Positions 1-7,529 of a DNA stretch of 13,183 nt are shown in pieces. This DNA comes from JBBTDV01 sp038042605 (lineage in GTDB: Bacteria; Bdellovibrionota; UBA1018): the NCBI GenBank assembly GCA_964358645.1, contig CAYHPW010000065.1:1-13183 (forward strand), written 5' to 3'. Under the pieces are notes generated by a model. It saw nothing but the letters and a program-made list of their open reading frames with translations. It searched no databases and was not told where the DNA came from. The position numbers were made by a program, and so were the translations under genes. How positions within the stretch are numbered: position 1 is the stretch's first letter; each line of letters begins with the position of its first letter.

Positions 1-112
1 GCCCCATCCAACCGATTTTTCACAAAGCCACCGACCCGTGCAGCGACACAAGTAAAACCATTTTGGGGACAGGGTTCTTCCAACATGAGCGGTGGCCTGT
101 AAGACAAGGATT

Positions 113-994
113 TTATTTTTTAGTGCGTGGCGCTGCTTTTTTATAAAACTTTCGAACTACTTCAAAAGCATCATCAACGGAAAGTTCAATCTGGCACTCT
201 TCGGCCATGGCAGCGAATGGCTTCTCCCACTCTTTTGGCGGTGATACTAAATCCGGCGGTATTTTGTGAGTCTTCCTTCTGGTGAAAGTTTCAGCAAGTG
301 CAGTCTGCAGTAATTTGGTCTTCATTCCTTTTTCTTGAACAAGGAGGACTAAATCAACAAGGTCTTTGACTCTAGAATTAAAAGCACCATCTCTTGGTAG
401 CGTGTAGGCATGGAGCTTCTCAGCAAAATGCTGCTCTTTGGAAATAACAGGTATTGTGACGGCATCAATTCCTGCAAAATTCAGCCAATCATTAAGTTTT
501 ATTTTTTCATGAGGTTCAATCCACACATCCCCAACACCAACATCAAGATGAAATTTTGCAAAGGTCTTACCATCGATCTGGGCCTCAACAGGAAATCTCG
601 CTCCACCATAAGGAGCGGCATCAAGATCGAGAACAGGCTCGCTTATGAAGTATTCAAAAAAATCCTTGATATTAAGCGCTGCCTTCTCTTGTAGACGGGT
701 CAATATTGCTTTGTTCTGTTTATCTTGAGTTTTAGCATTTAAAATTTTCATATCCTTCAGTGCCAAATCAATGTCTTTAGTAGCTCTTGAATTATGGATT
801 CTTAGCTCCATAACGTGGCCGCCCTTTAAGATCCAAGGAACCGCCTCTCCTGAAAATAAACGGCATAAGAGTCGATCATAAGCAACCTGCCGCTGAAGTC
901 TTTGGTTAGTTTTACCATCATTGCTGGCCAACTTTTTTATTCGCTCCAGCAGAGCTATTCGAAAATTTTGTGCTGATGAATATTCTTTTTTCAT
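113..994 (-). CDS. abiEii: AbiEii-family nucleotidyltransferase toxin of a type IV toxin-antitoxin system
   Basis: A 293-residue protein of the AbiEii/AbiGii nucleotidyltransferase family. Members of this family inhibit growth by transferring nucleotides to RNA (tRNA in studied homologues) and act in phage defence or plasmid/island stabilisation. Visible motifs are a Gly-Gly motif at residues 58-59 (LKGGHVMELR), the DxD metal-binding pair D74/D76 in TKDIDLAL, a central FHLDVGVGD segment around 148-157, and the family's C-terminal EKLHAY...RVKDLVDL region at 192-216, where the KLH segment fits the conserved basic site. The length is normal for the family and nothing looks broken. The gene begins one base after the abiEi stop codon, so the two are one operon and the toxin is probably translated by coupling; its own Shine-Dalgarno is weak (AAGAAATG-like). 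The family call is made from motifs; the exact RNA target cannot be read from sequence. Confidence 0.9.
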   Translation of the reverse strand: MKKEYSSAQNFRIALLERIKKLASNDGKTNQRLQRQVAYDRLLCRLFSGEAVPWILKGGHVMELRIHNSRATKDIDLALKDMKILNAKTQDKQNKAILTRLQEKAALNIKDFFEYFISEPVLDLDAAPYGGARFPVEAQIDGKTFAKFHLDVGVGDVWIEPHEKIKLNDWLNFAGIDAVTIPVISKEQHFAEKLHAYTLPRDGAFNSRVKDLVDLVLLVQEKGMKTKLLQTALAETFTRRKTHKIPPDLVSPPKEWEKPFAAMAEECQIELSVDDAFEVVRKFYKKAAPRTKK

Positions 995-995
995 T

Positions 996-1586
996 TCATT
1001 TCTTAAAGTACTCCATTATTTCAGGATTCTTGTCGATTTGTATTTTACTGATGAGACCTCTTTTAAGCCCTTGTTCTACTGCCTGTTTAACTAGTTCAGC
1101 TCCAATTTTACCTTCATGCACAAGATCAAAAATTGTCCTGATCGGAGTTGTGATTTTCATGCCGTGGAAACCTTTGATATCCGATTCTTTGAGCTCTCCT
1201 TTGTGTAGGCATATTTCACTCGGTATTGCATTAAAACGCTGAAATGTTTTAGGCACCGTAATGTGAATTTTTGAGGGATTGATGTCTGAAAGTTCGTAGA
1301 GATCAAGTGCAGTATCGTGAGAAAAAATACCTTGAGGAATGTCCTTACGATTTTTAGTCCACAGATACCAGGCCATGAGTTCTTCAAAGTCAGAAATAGG
1401 ATAATTTTTTAGACGGTATATTCCGCGCATTTCTCGTTTCCAATGGCCGGCCTTAATATGATATGAATGATTTTTGCGTATTATGCCAGCGCTTACCGCC
1501 TGTTGAGATGTAAAATACCCCATTTGAGTATTCGCAATTTCAAAAATAACATTATTGATTTCTGAGGAAATTTGCTTTTTTTTCAT
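996..1586 (-). CDS. abiEi: AbiEi-family antitoxin / autorepressor of the type IV toxin-antitoxin system
   Basis: A 196-residue protein placed first in the operon, directly upstream of the AbiEii toxin. Residues about 23-62 (GYFTSQQAVSAGI...HWKREMRGIYRL) form the winged helix-turn-helix typical of AbiEi antitoxins. The rest (FSHDTALDLYELSD at 88-101, a KIHITVP strand, and the MKITTPIRTIFDL segment near 145-157) matches the usual C-terminal antitoxin domain. In studied AbiE systems this protein binds inverted repeats at its own promoter to repress the operon, and it counteracts the toxin without a stable complex (type IV behaviour). The ATG start has an AAGGTG Shine-Dalgarno eight bases upstream. 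A -10 box and a palindrome lie immediately upstream (listed separately), which fits negative autoregulation. No sign of damage. Confidence 0.87.
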   Translation of the reverse strand: MKKKQISSEINNVIFEIANTQMGYFTSQQAVSAGIIRKNHSYHIKAGHWKREMRGIYRLKNYPISDFEELMAWYLWTKNRKDIPQGIFSHDTALDLYELSDINPSKIHITVPKTFQRFNAIPSEICLHKGELKESDIKGFHGMKITTPIRTIFDLVHEGKIGAELVKQAVEQGLKRGLISKIQIDKNPEIMEYFKK

Positions 1587-1596
1587 AATATAAACA

Positions 1597-1611
1597 CCTT
1601 AATCTTTAAGG
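1597..1611. promoter_or_regulatory. Candidate AbiEi operator palindrome
   Basis: CCTTAA-TCT-TTAAGG is a perfect 6-bp inverted repeat with a 3-base spacer, placed between the -10 box and the abiEi start codon. On the minus strand its distal half runs into the AAGGTG Shine-Dalgarno. A repressor bound here would cover the predicted transcription start and the ribosome binding site. AbiEi proteins are known to bind inverted repeats at their promoters, so this is a natural operator candidate; binding here is inferred. Confidence 0.45.
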
Positions 1612-1613
1612 CA

Positions 1614-1640
1614 ATTATACCACAAAGGAAATTGAATCAA
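1614..1640 (-). promoter_or_regulatory. Probable promoter of the abiEi-abiEii operon
   Basis: On the minus strand a perfect TATAAT -10 hexamer occupies 1614-1619. Upstream, TTGATT (1635-1640, spacer 15) or the overlapping TATTGA (1637-1642, spacer 17) could be the -35 element. The predicted transcription start falls near 1607, giving a leader of about 20 nt before the abiEi ATG. The -10 is convincing; the -35 choice is uncertain. Confidence 0.6.
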
Positions 1641-2071
1641 TAATATAAATATCGTAACTGTGATTTAGACGCTGTAAAAAAAGTGTGCGCGTAAAATAAG
1701 CTAAAATGTGTAGTTTGATAACACAGACTCCATATAAAACCACCTAAGCTCTGCCATGTAAACCAGCAGTAAACGCCCCCCTGGGAATAAGAAGAATAAA
1801 GCCCATGTATGGACCTGCTGTGTAGCAGATTTATGATTACGAAGCGCCGGACGGTGCAGACCTGTCGTTATTTGCGTGAGCTTGGGGGCACTAAAGACTT
1901 CGCAGAAACCCAGGAAAACATGAGAAACTGTACTTTCAGCAATCTGGGCACTTTGTTTAATAATCTGGCCTATTTCATCAACCACGAGAGAACCAGTTTG
2001 ATTATCAGACTTTTATACTCTAATTATTTACTTGAATTTCTAAATTCAAATAGTTAGGTTCACCCCTTCTC
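1622..2071. other. Gene-poor spacer between the AbiE and Wadjet operons
   Basis: About 450 bases without a convincing gene. Short open frames exist on both strands (94 codons on minus at 1701-1985, 82 codons on plus at 1809-2057), but neither has a recognisable domain, a good ribosome binding site or plausible amino acid composition. The middle (1740-1960) is less AT-rich than its edges and may be the remains of an inserted or decayed gene, but I recognise no transposase or integrase motif. The right end holds the region upstream of jetA, including the 2032-2049 dyad listed separately and a possible TATACT -10 at 2014-2019 with no well-spaced -35. Confidence 0.4.
2032..2049. promoter_or_regulatory. 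Perfect 18-bp dyad upstream of jetA, candidate operator
   Basis: TTGAATTTCTAAATTCAA consists of two perfect 8-bp inverted arms around a 2-base centre. It ends 22 bases before the jetA ATG and sits just downstream of the possible TATACT -10 (2014-2019). Its size and position suit a dimeric repressor site. As a transcript hairpin it would be AT-rich with almost no loop, so a DNA-binding site is more likely than a terminator. No regulator gene lies in the operon, so the binding protein, if any, is unknown. Confidence 0.4.
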
Positions 2072-3565
2072 ATGCAGTTATCAGCACTTTTTCATGAATT
2101 ACCGCCGACATTTTTTCGTCCGCTTGCCTGTAAACTTGCGCCGCTTTACTGGGCCACACTTGAAACACTTTACACCCTTGATTTTGAGGGCGAGCCATTT
2201 GAGATAACCAAAGACACCGCGGTAGAGCAAATCGCACTAATGCTGGAGCAGAACCCTGAGTTTGCGGAAATGTCCGATGAGATCGAAAAAGAACTCAATT
2301 CAGAAACCAGCAATGAGAGTGAATCGCCGGAAACAGATCCATCCGAGGCCGAGACTGATACAGATGATGACGAACGCATGGCCCGACGTCTTGCGCGCAG
2401 ATTGCTTAAGCGGATAGAGAGCTGCGGTTGGTATGATTACGAATACCGCCAGACCAAGAAAGGTTATGTTTTAAATTTTCGTGACTACTCAGCGAGGATC
2501 CTGCACACCCTTACCCAAGTGGCAAAACAGGAGCAGCCAGTTTTTGAAGGTCTTGCTCACACGATCAAAGCCGCGCTTTCACAACAGGAACTGGAGGAAA
2601 AACCAGGCGTCGCCGTATACAATGCCATGCACGCCACCAAGGACCTTGTCAGAGAGATAAAAATCCTTTCACGCAATATCCACCGTTACGCCGACAGGGC
2701 TCTTAAAGAGGCTCTGACAACCAAGGCGCTTCTTGAACTGCAGCTTGATATTTATCAGAAAAAAGTAGTCGACTCCAATTACCACCGCTTCAAAACCACG
2801 GATAACATATTCAGATATCGAAGCTTCATACTCAAACAGATAGAGCAACTCGAGGAAGCCCCACTCCTGCAAGCGTCAGCCACGCAGTGGATCGCCAGGA
2901 ACCAAGGCCTTGACTATGGCAACGCGAATGCGCGACTCGACGAATGGATGGCGCTGATCCGCTCACAGATGTCCGCAATACACGTACTGACCGATGACCT
3001 TGACAGAAAAAACGCGCGATACACGGCCGCGACAGTGCAAAAAATCAATTATCTGCTAAATCAGGATCATCTGCTTGAAGGTAAACTTGTTAGGCTACTC
3101 AAGGAGGTGGCATCGCTTCCTGAACCAGATGCATGGGCACTGGACGCGTATTTTCCGTGTTTCCGTGTGCAAACCATGGACTATAGCTCTCTTTATGTCC
3201 CTCCAAAAATACAGGCAAAGATGGATGTAAGCGGGCTAGAGATCCCAGAGATTTCCGAACATCGCAAACGCCAGCTCATGGAAAAAACTAGACACGCCAT
3301 TGAGAGCCAGTATTCGCGCGAGCGGGTGTACCAGCTTGCCGGACGTCTTTTAAAAAATACGGGCCGGATAAACATCACGTCACTGCCACTTGATGATGTC
3401 GAAGACCTTATACGTCTTATCTTTCTCTGTTATCACGGCAGGGACCGCCGTGCTCCGTTCACATTTAATCTCGATCCTGGCGCCAAGCTCGCACTTATAG
3501 AAACCGGCGATTTCAGCTTCCGTCCAGGAGAGCTGGCGTGGAAGGGCAAGGAGGTACTACAATGA
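2072..3565 (+). CDS. jetA: Wadjet subunit JetA (kleisin-like, MksF-type)
   Basis: A 497-residue protein, first gene of a Wadjet operon. JetA is the kleisin-like subunit that bridges the two heads of the SMC dimer and binds JetB. The N-terminus (LFHELPPTFFRPLACKLAPLYW at 6-27) resembles the winged-helix start of the JetA family formerly called DUF5716. That winged helix seems to continue at 119-147 (GWYDYEYR...GYVLNFRDYSARIL) after a strongly acidic, Ser/Thr/Glu/Asp-rich linker at about 66-102. The middle is largely alpha-helical and charged; the C-terminal part (about 440-497) looks like a second small domain. The ATG at 2072 has only a poor ribosome site (TAGGTT, about 15 bases upstream), but a TAG lies in frame close above it. 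The stop codon overlaps the jetB start as ATGA. The DUF5716-like JetA suggests Wadjet type III rather than the DUF3375-type systems; this subtype call comes from recall of family features. Confidence 0.88.
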   Translation: MQLSALFHELPPTFFRPLACKLAPLYWATLETLYTLDFEGEPFEITKDTAVEQIALMLEQNPEFAEMSDEIEKELNSETSNESESPETDPSEAETDTDDDERMARRLARRLLKRIESCGWYDYEYRQTKKGYVLNFRDYSARILHTLTQVAKQEQPVFEGLAHTIKAALSQQELEEKPGVAVYNAMHATKDLVREIKILSRNIHRYADRALKEALTTKALLELQLDIYQKKVVDSNYHRFKTTDNIFRYRSFILKQIEQLEEAPLLQASATQWIARNQGLDYGNANARLDEWMALIRSQMSAIHVLTDDLDRKNARYTAATVQKINYLLNQDHLLEGKLVRLLKEVASLPEPDAWALDAYFPCFRVQTMDYSSLYVPPKIQAKMDVSGLEIPEISEHRKRQLMEKTRHAIESQYSRERVYQLAGRLLKNTGRINITSLPLDDVEDLIRLIFLCYHGRDRRAPFTFNLDPGAKLALIETGDFSFRPGELAWKGKEVLQ

Positions 3566-4260
3566 GCGAAGCTTATGTTGAACAGGCGCACACCGTGTTT
3601 ACCGAGTTTTTTTCAAACTGCGATGACCGCACACGCAGGATGTTCACCGAAGTGACCCAGGACCTTTATAATCACTGCTTTATCTTGAGAGAGGGGCATC
3701 TTAAGAGCAACCCGAGATATGCTTTTATTGAAAAACACGAGGAGCCACTAGCTGCTTATCTCGCTATCGGCGGATGGCGGCTTTACCTCGACCGTGAACT
3801 CGGTGTTGCACGACTTCATCACCCGGAAGGGACTGGCCGGTTTCATTTCAACAAGGAAGAAACATCGCTGCTCCTCGTGTTACGGCTCATCTACCACGAA
3901 CAAAAGCAAACAGCCTCCGAGATTCCAGACATCATCGTGAGTGTAGGCACGATCAGGGAAAGAATGCACTCTCTTCTTCCTGACGCTGCTATCAAGCCAT
4001 TCCTAAGCAGGAAAACCATGGGATCACGCTTAAGACGGCTAGAGCAATTCCGTATAATCTCATTCGAGAAATCGTCATTCCAGATTGACGACGACACACC
4101 GATAATCCTTCAACCAGTCCTTGAACACATGGTCAATTCGCAGACCATAGAGGAAACTCAAGCAAAACTTAAATCGCTATATAGCGGCACTAATAATGGC
4201 GCCGACAATAACGGCCAGGAAATATCAACCCAAGCTGAGGAAGAGGTCAACACAGCATGA
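3562..4260 (+). CDS. jetB: Wadjet subunit JetB (KITE-like, MksE-type, DUF4194)
   Basis: A 232-residue protein of the DUF4194/MksE type, a tandem winged-helix KITE subunit that dimerises and binds the kleisin JetA in the SMC complex. Recognisable parts are FILREGHLKSNPRYAFIEKHEEPLAAYLAIGG near 30-60, the conserved FNKEETSLLLVLRLIYHE segment near 96-113, and a second winged helix around LSRKTMGSRLRRLEQFRIISFE. I chose the ATG at 3562: a strong AAGGAGGT lies at 3548-3555, and the ATG overlaps the jetA stop as ATGA. A GTG eight codons upstream (3538) is open but would place the Shine-Dalgarno inside the gene. The last ~25 residues (NNGADNNGQEIST...) are polar and probably disordered. The gene overlaps jetC by four bases. 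Confidence 0.9.
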   Translation: MSEAYVEQAHTVFTEFFSNCDDRTRRMFTEVTQDLYNHCFILREGHLKSNPRYAFIEKHEEPLAAYLAIGGWRLYLDRELGVARLHHPEGTGRFHFNKEETSLLLVLRLIYHEQKQTASEIPDIIVSVGTIRERMHSLLPDAAIKPFLSRKTMGSRLRRLEQFRIISFEKSSFQIDDDTPIILQPVLEHMVNSQTIEETQAKLKSLYSGTNNGADNNGQEISTQAEEEVNTA

Positions 4261-7200
4261 AACGCCTGACATGCATCCGTTTGATAAACTGGTATCACAT
4301 AACTGATGAAACCTTACCAATCGAAGGCTCCACGCTTTTCATGGGGGATAACGGCTCCGGGAAATCCACCATTTTGGATGCGATACAATTCGTGCTTGTT
4401 GCTGATTTGTCGCAAGTCCGCTTCAACCAGGCAGCCAATGAACAAGCAGCGCGCACGCTACAGGGCTATACGAGATGGATGACAAACAGTGCTGGTGCCA
4501 AGGACTCACATCACTATAACCGTGGCGACTGCACCAGCTATGTCATGCTCCAATTCTCCGAAGGTGATGGCTCTTTCATGATAGGAGCCGCTATAGACAG
4601 CTATAAGGATGGCCGTGATCCTAGTAGACTTCATTTCATCATAAACGAAGCTAAAATCACCGACATTGGCGTTTTTCGCGAAAAAAGCAGGACCCCTTTC
4701 ACAAGCACAGAGTTCAGGCAAACTCTGTCCACAAGAAAAGGATTTTACTATTCACGCGAGCCAGGTGCTTACCGCGATAACCTGCTTACGCGCCTTGGGA
4801 GGCTTTCTCCTGATTTCACGAAAATCCTTGTAAAGGCGCAGGCATTTAAACCTCTTGGTCAGGTCCATCAGTTCGTGATGGATTTTTTGCTGGATCCTAA
4901 ACCACTTGAGACACAGAACCTTCAGGCGAATCTTGCTCATTACAAAGCTCTTGAGCAAAAAGCCAATGAAGCAGAGAAGCGAATCGCGCATCTTGATCAA
5001 ATCCAGCAGCGGTCATCTGAGATGGCAAAAATCAAGGAAGACATCCTCACTTTCCACTATCTCGAAATACGCGGGCTAGCCGGCATAGAGGAAACTAAAG
5101 TCACAAGCTGCATAGCCGCGCTGGATGCCTCACGTACCGAACGCAACAGGCTTGACTCTGAGATAAATGAAATCAAAACACGTGAGGCGAAATGCGAAGA
5201 GGAGCTCGGATCTCTTTGGCGTACCCTTTCACAAAATTCCGCTTATGTTGAACGTGAAAGGACCAAGGACCAGATAGCGCTTACTACAGGCCAGCTTGAG
5301 GGCGACAACAGCGCACTCATGGAGGCCAAGGGCAAGGAAGCCGAGATGCATGATGTTTTAAGGTTGCTTAGACTTGACATGCCACTAAACACCCCTAACC
5401 CAGCCATGTTCCGCGAAGTGGCTTACAAAGCTGGCGCTGATCGCACCAGAGCTCAATCAGAGCTGGACCTGCTTAAATCTGAAGGCAAGGAGCTGCAAGG
5501 TAAACTTGAAGGACTGAAAAAAGGCATCCGCCCGGCCAGCAAGGAGGCTGTTATCCTAAAGCAACTGATAGAAGATCAGTTGCAATGCAAGGCCCCGTTC
5601 TTATGCGAACTCCTTGATGTCACCGATGAGCACTGGCAGCCAGCCGTAGAGGGTTACTTGAACACCAGGCGCTTTGACATCGTGCTTAGCGCTAAATATT
5701 TTTCAAAAGCCTTGTCACTTTATGACAAAATGAAGCGCCAGCACAACCTGCACAGCGTGGGGCTTGTTGATTCTGAGAAAGTTCTCAGGGCTGCGCCAAA
5801 ACCGAAGGATGGCTCACTAGCGGAACTAGTAACAAGCGATCACCGCGCCGCTAAGGCATATGCCGACTTCATTATGGGCGATCTTATCAGATGCGAATCT
5901 GAACAAGAGCTCCGCCGCCATTCCAGGTCCATTACCGCAAGCTGCATGGTCTATCAAAACCACGCAGCAAGGCAGACGCTTTTTCATGTTTTTGACGTTT
6001 GGTATATCGGATCGCGCGGCCATGCGCGCCTGATCGAGCAGACAGAAAAGAAGATCGCCGATGTGTTTGAGCATTTTAAAACCACAGCCGATGAGATAAG
6101 CCGGTGCCAAGAGGTGCAAACCCTCGCCGAACGTGGCGAAGCAGCGGCACATAAAGTAGCAGTAATCTCTGAAATACAAGCTAGAATCACGCAGCATATG
6201 GATGACCTGTCACGCCTTAAATCACTCCTGGCGACACTTGACTCCGGTGAAATCGTGGAACTTGAACGCCGCCTAGCCAAGCTTAGGGCAGAAAAAACCT
6301 CAGATAACGATGCACTGGATAATGCGCTTAAACGCTTTGGGGGTCTTGAAAATCAGATAGCAACAACTGGCCGCGAGCTTGAAGCAGCTGAACACCAGAG
6401 GGACAAGATATTTGCAGATGTAGCCATGGAGTTCTCTGGTGAGGCCTTAAGCAGTAAGCTCGGATCACTGCAGGATCGATATTCTAGCGAACTTTCTAAG
6501 GGACGCTCTCCGCAGGAAATCTTCAAAGTATATGAAACAGCCGGTCGCGGGCGCGAGACGATGAGGACGAACATCCTTATGGAGCTTACATCGCTGAGAT
6601 CGGACTATAATAATAAATTTGGCTTCTCAGCGCCTTCGCAGGGAGAAGATTCATCGCCATATATTTCTGAAATGGAATTATGGAAAAACAGCTACCTGCC
6701 CGATTACCGCGAAAAAATCCTAAAAGCTAAGGATTCTGCCCTTCAGCAGCTCATGGAGGACATAGTCCATAAGTTGCGTGAGAATCTTGACATGATCCCA
6801 TCACAGTTTGACCAGATCAACCGCGCGCTACGCGGGTTCCACTTTGGATTGGACCAGTACCAGTTCACATATAAAGTAAAAAAGGAATACGAGGCTTTTG
6901 AAAAAATGATCAGGGATGCCGCGCTCTATGAAAACCAACCGCTTTTTGAAACCAACTGGAAGGACAGGTTCCGCGACCATGGCGCGCTAGAGGGACTTTT
7001 CAATAACCTGATAGCTGGATCCAGCCTTCGGGTGCAGGAAGAGCTGCAGCAGTATTCTGATTACCGCCAATATTATGAATATGACCTCAAGATCATACAT
7101 CCTGACGGAAGCCATTCAATGTATAGCAACGTAAACAGATGGAGATCAGGCGGCGAGACACAAACTCCATACTATATCGCTGTCCTGGCCTCATTGTACA

Positions 7201-7529
7201 GGCTATACAGACTTAATGCAGATCACGAGTCCCAAAAAAACAGAAGCACGATTGGGTTGGTCATCCTAGACGAAGCGTTCAATAAAATGGACGAAGACCA
7301 TCTTAGCGCAACACTTGAATTTACAAGACGGCTTGGCCTGCAGCTGATTATGGCCACACCGAAGGAGAGGGCAGAATTCATAATCCCACACATTGAGAGT
7401 TGCTGGATAGTGACGAAGGATCCTGCAAGTGGTTATGCGTTCTTACTGGATTACCACCAGAAACTCCCCTCACCTGCTTCATCATATGACGAATCTGGCA
7501 TGAGAAATGAAGCCACAGCACAAATCTAA
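4257..7529 (+). CDS. jetC: Wadjet subunit JetC (SMC-family ATPase, MksB-type)
   Basis: A 1090-residue SMC-like ATPase, the motor of the Wadjet complex. It dimerises, binds and hydrolyses ATP and extrudes DNA loops so that small circular DNA is recognised. The N-terminal head has Walker A GDNGSGKST at 30-38, preceded by the family's start (RLTCIRLINWYHI). Heptad-rich, Glu/Lys/Leu-rich coiled-coil stretches follow at about 220-440. A globular central portion at about 446-590 (APFLCELLDVTDEHWQPAVEGYL...) is the hinge. The returning coiled coil spans about 600-730 and beyond. The C-terminal head has the ABC signature SGGE at 964-967 and Walker B IGLVILDEAF with D1005 and catalytic E1006, then a switch-like MATPKE. 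All ATPase residues are present, so the motor looks active. Its start codon overlaps the jetB stop (ATGA) and follows a GAGGAAGAGG ribosome site. Confidence 0.95.
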   Translation: MKRLTCIRLINWYHITDETLPIEGSTLFMGDNGSGKSTILDAIQFVLVADLSQVRFNQAANEQAARTLQGYTRWMTNSAGAKDSHHYNRGDCTSYVMLQFSEGDGSFMIGAAIDSYKDGRDPSRLHFIINEAKITDIGVFREKSRTPFTSTEFRQTLSTRKGFYYSREPGAYRDNLLTRLGRLSPDFTKILVKAQAFKPLGQVHQFVMDFLLDPKPLETQNLQANLAHYKALEQKANEAEKRIAHLDQIQQRSSEMAKIKEDILTFHYLEIRGLAGIEETKVTSCIAALDASRTERNRLDSEINEIKTREAKCEEELGSLWRTLSQNSAYVERERTKDQIALTTGQLEGDNSALMEAKGKEAEMHDVLRLLRLDMPLNTPNPAMFREVAYKAGADRTRAQSELDLLKSEGKELQGKLEGLKKGIRPASKEAVILKQLIEDQLQCKAPFLCELLDVTDEHWQPAVEGYLNTRRFDIVLSAKYFSKALSLYDKMKRQHNLHSVGLVDSEKVLRAAPKPKDGSLAELVTSDHRAAKAYADFIMGDLIRCESEQELRRHSRSITASCMVYQNHAARQTLFHVFDVWYIGSRGHARLIEQTEKKIADVFEHFKTTADEISRCQEVQTLAERGEAAAHKVAVISEIQARITQHMDDLSRLKSLLATLDSGEIVELERRLAKLRAEKTSDNDALDNALKRFGGLENQIATTGRELEAAEHQRDKIFADVAMEFSGEALSSKLGSLQDRYSSELSKGRSPQEIFKVYETAGRGRETMRTNILMELTSLRSDYNNKFGFSAPSQGEDSSPYISEMELWKNSYLPDYREKILKAKDSALQQLMEDIVHKLRENLDMIPSQFDQINRALRGFHFGLDQYQFTYKVKKEYEAFEKMIRDAALYENQPLFETNWKDRFRDHGALEGLFNNLIAGSSLRVQEELQQYSDYRQYYEYDLKIIHPDGSHSMYSNVNRWRSGGETQTPYYIAVLASLYRLYRLNADHESQKNRSTIGLVILDEAFNKMDEDHLSATLEFTRRLGLQLIMATPKERAEFIIPHIESCWIVTKDPASGYAFLLDYHQKLPSPASSYDESGMRNEATAQI

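Noticed and set aside
1..112. Partial frames at the left edge: minus strand from 87 to the edge (29 codons), and plus strand from the edge to TAA at 100-102; also a GGGGACAGGG motif of the kind seen near REP-associated transposases.
   Set aside because: Too short to recognise, with no ribosome site for the minus frame, and the motif alone does not prove a mobile element.
1701..2057. Open frames on both strands (94 codons minus, 82 codons plus) as possible small genes.
   Set aside because: No Shine-Dalgarno, no domain, implausible composition, and they overlap each other antisense.
3538..3561. GTG at 3538 as the jetB start.
   Set aside because: A strong AAGGAGGT at 3548-3555 is correctly spaced for the ATG at 3562, which also gives the ATGA overlap seen again at jetB-jetC.
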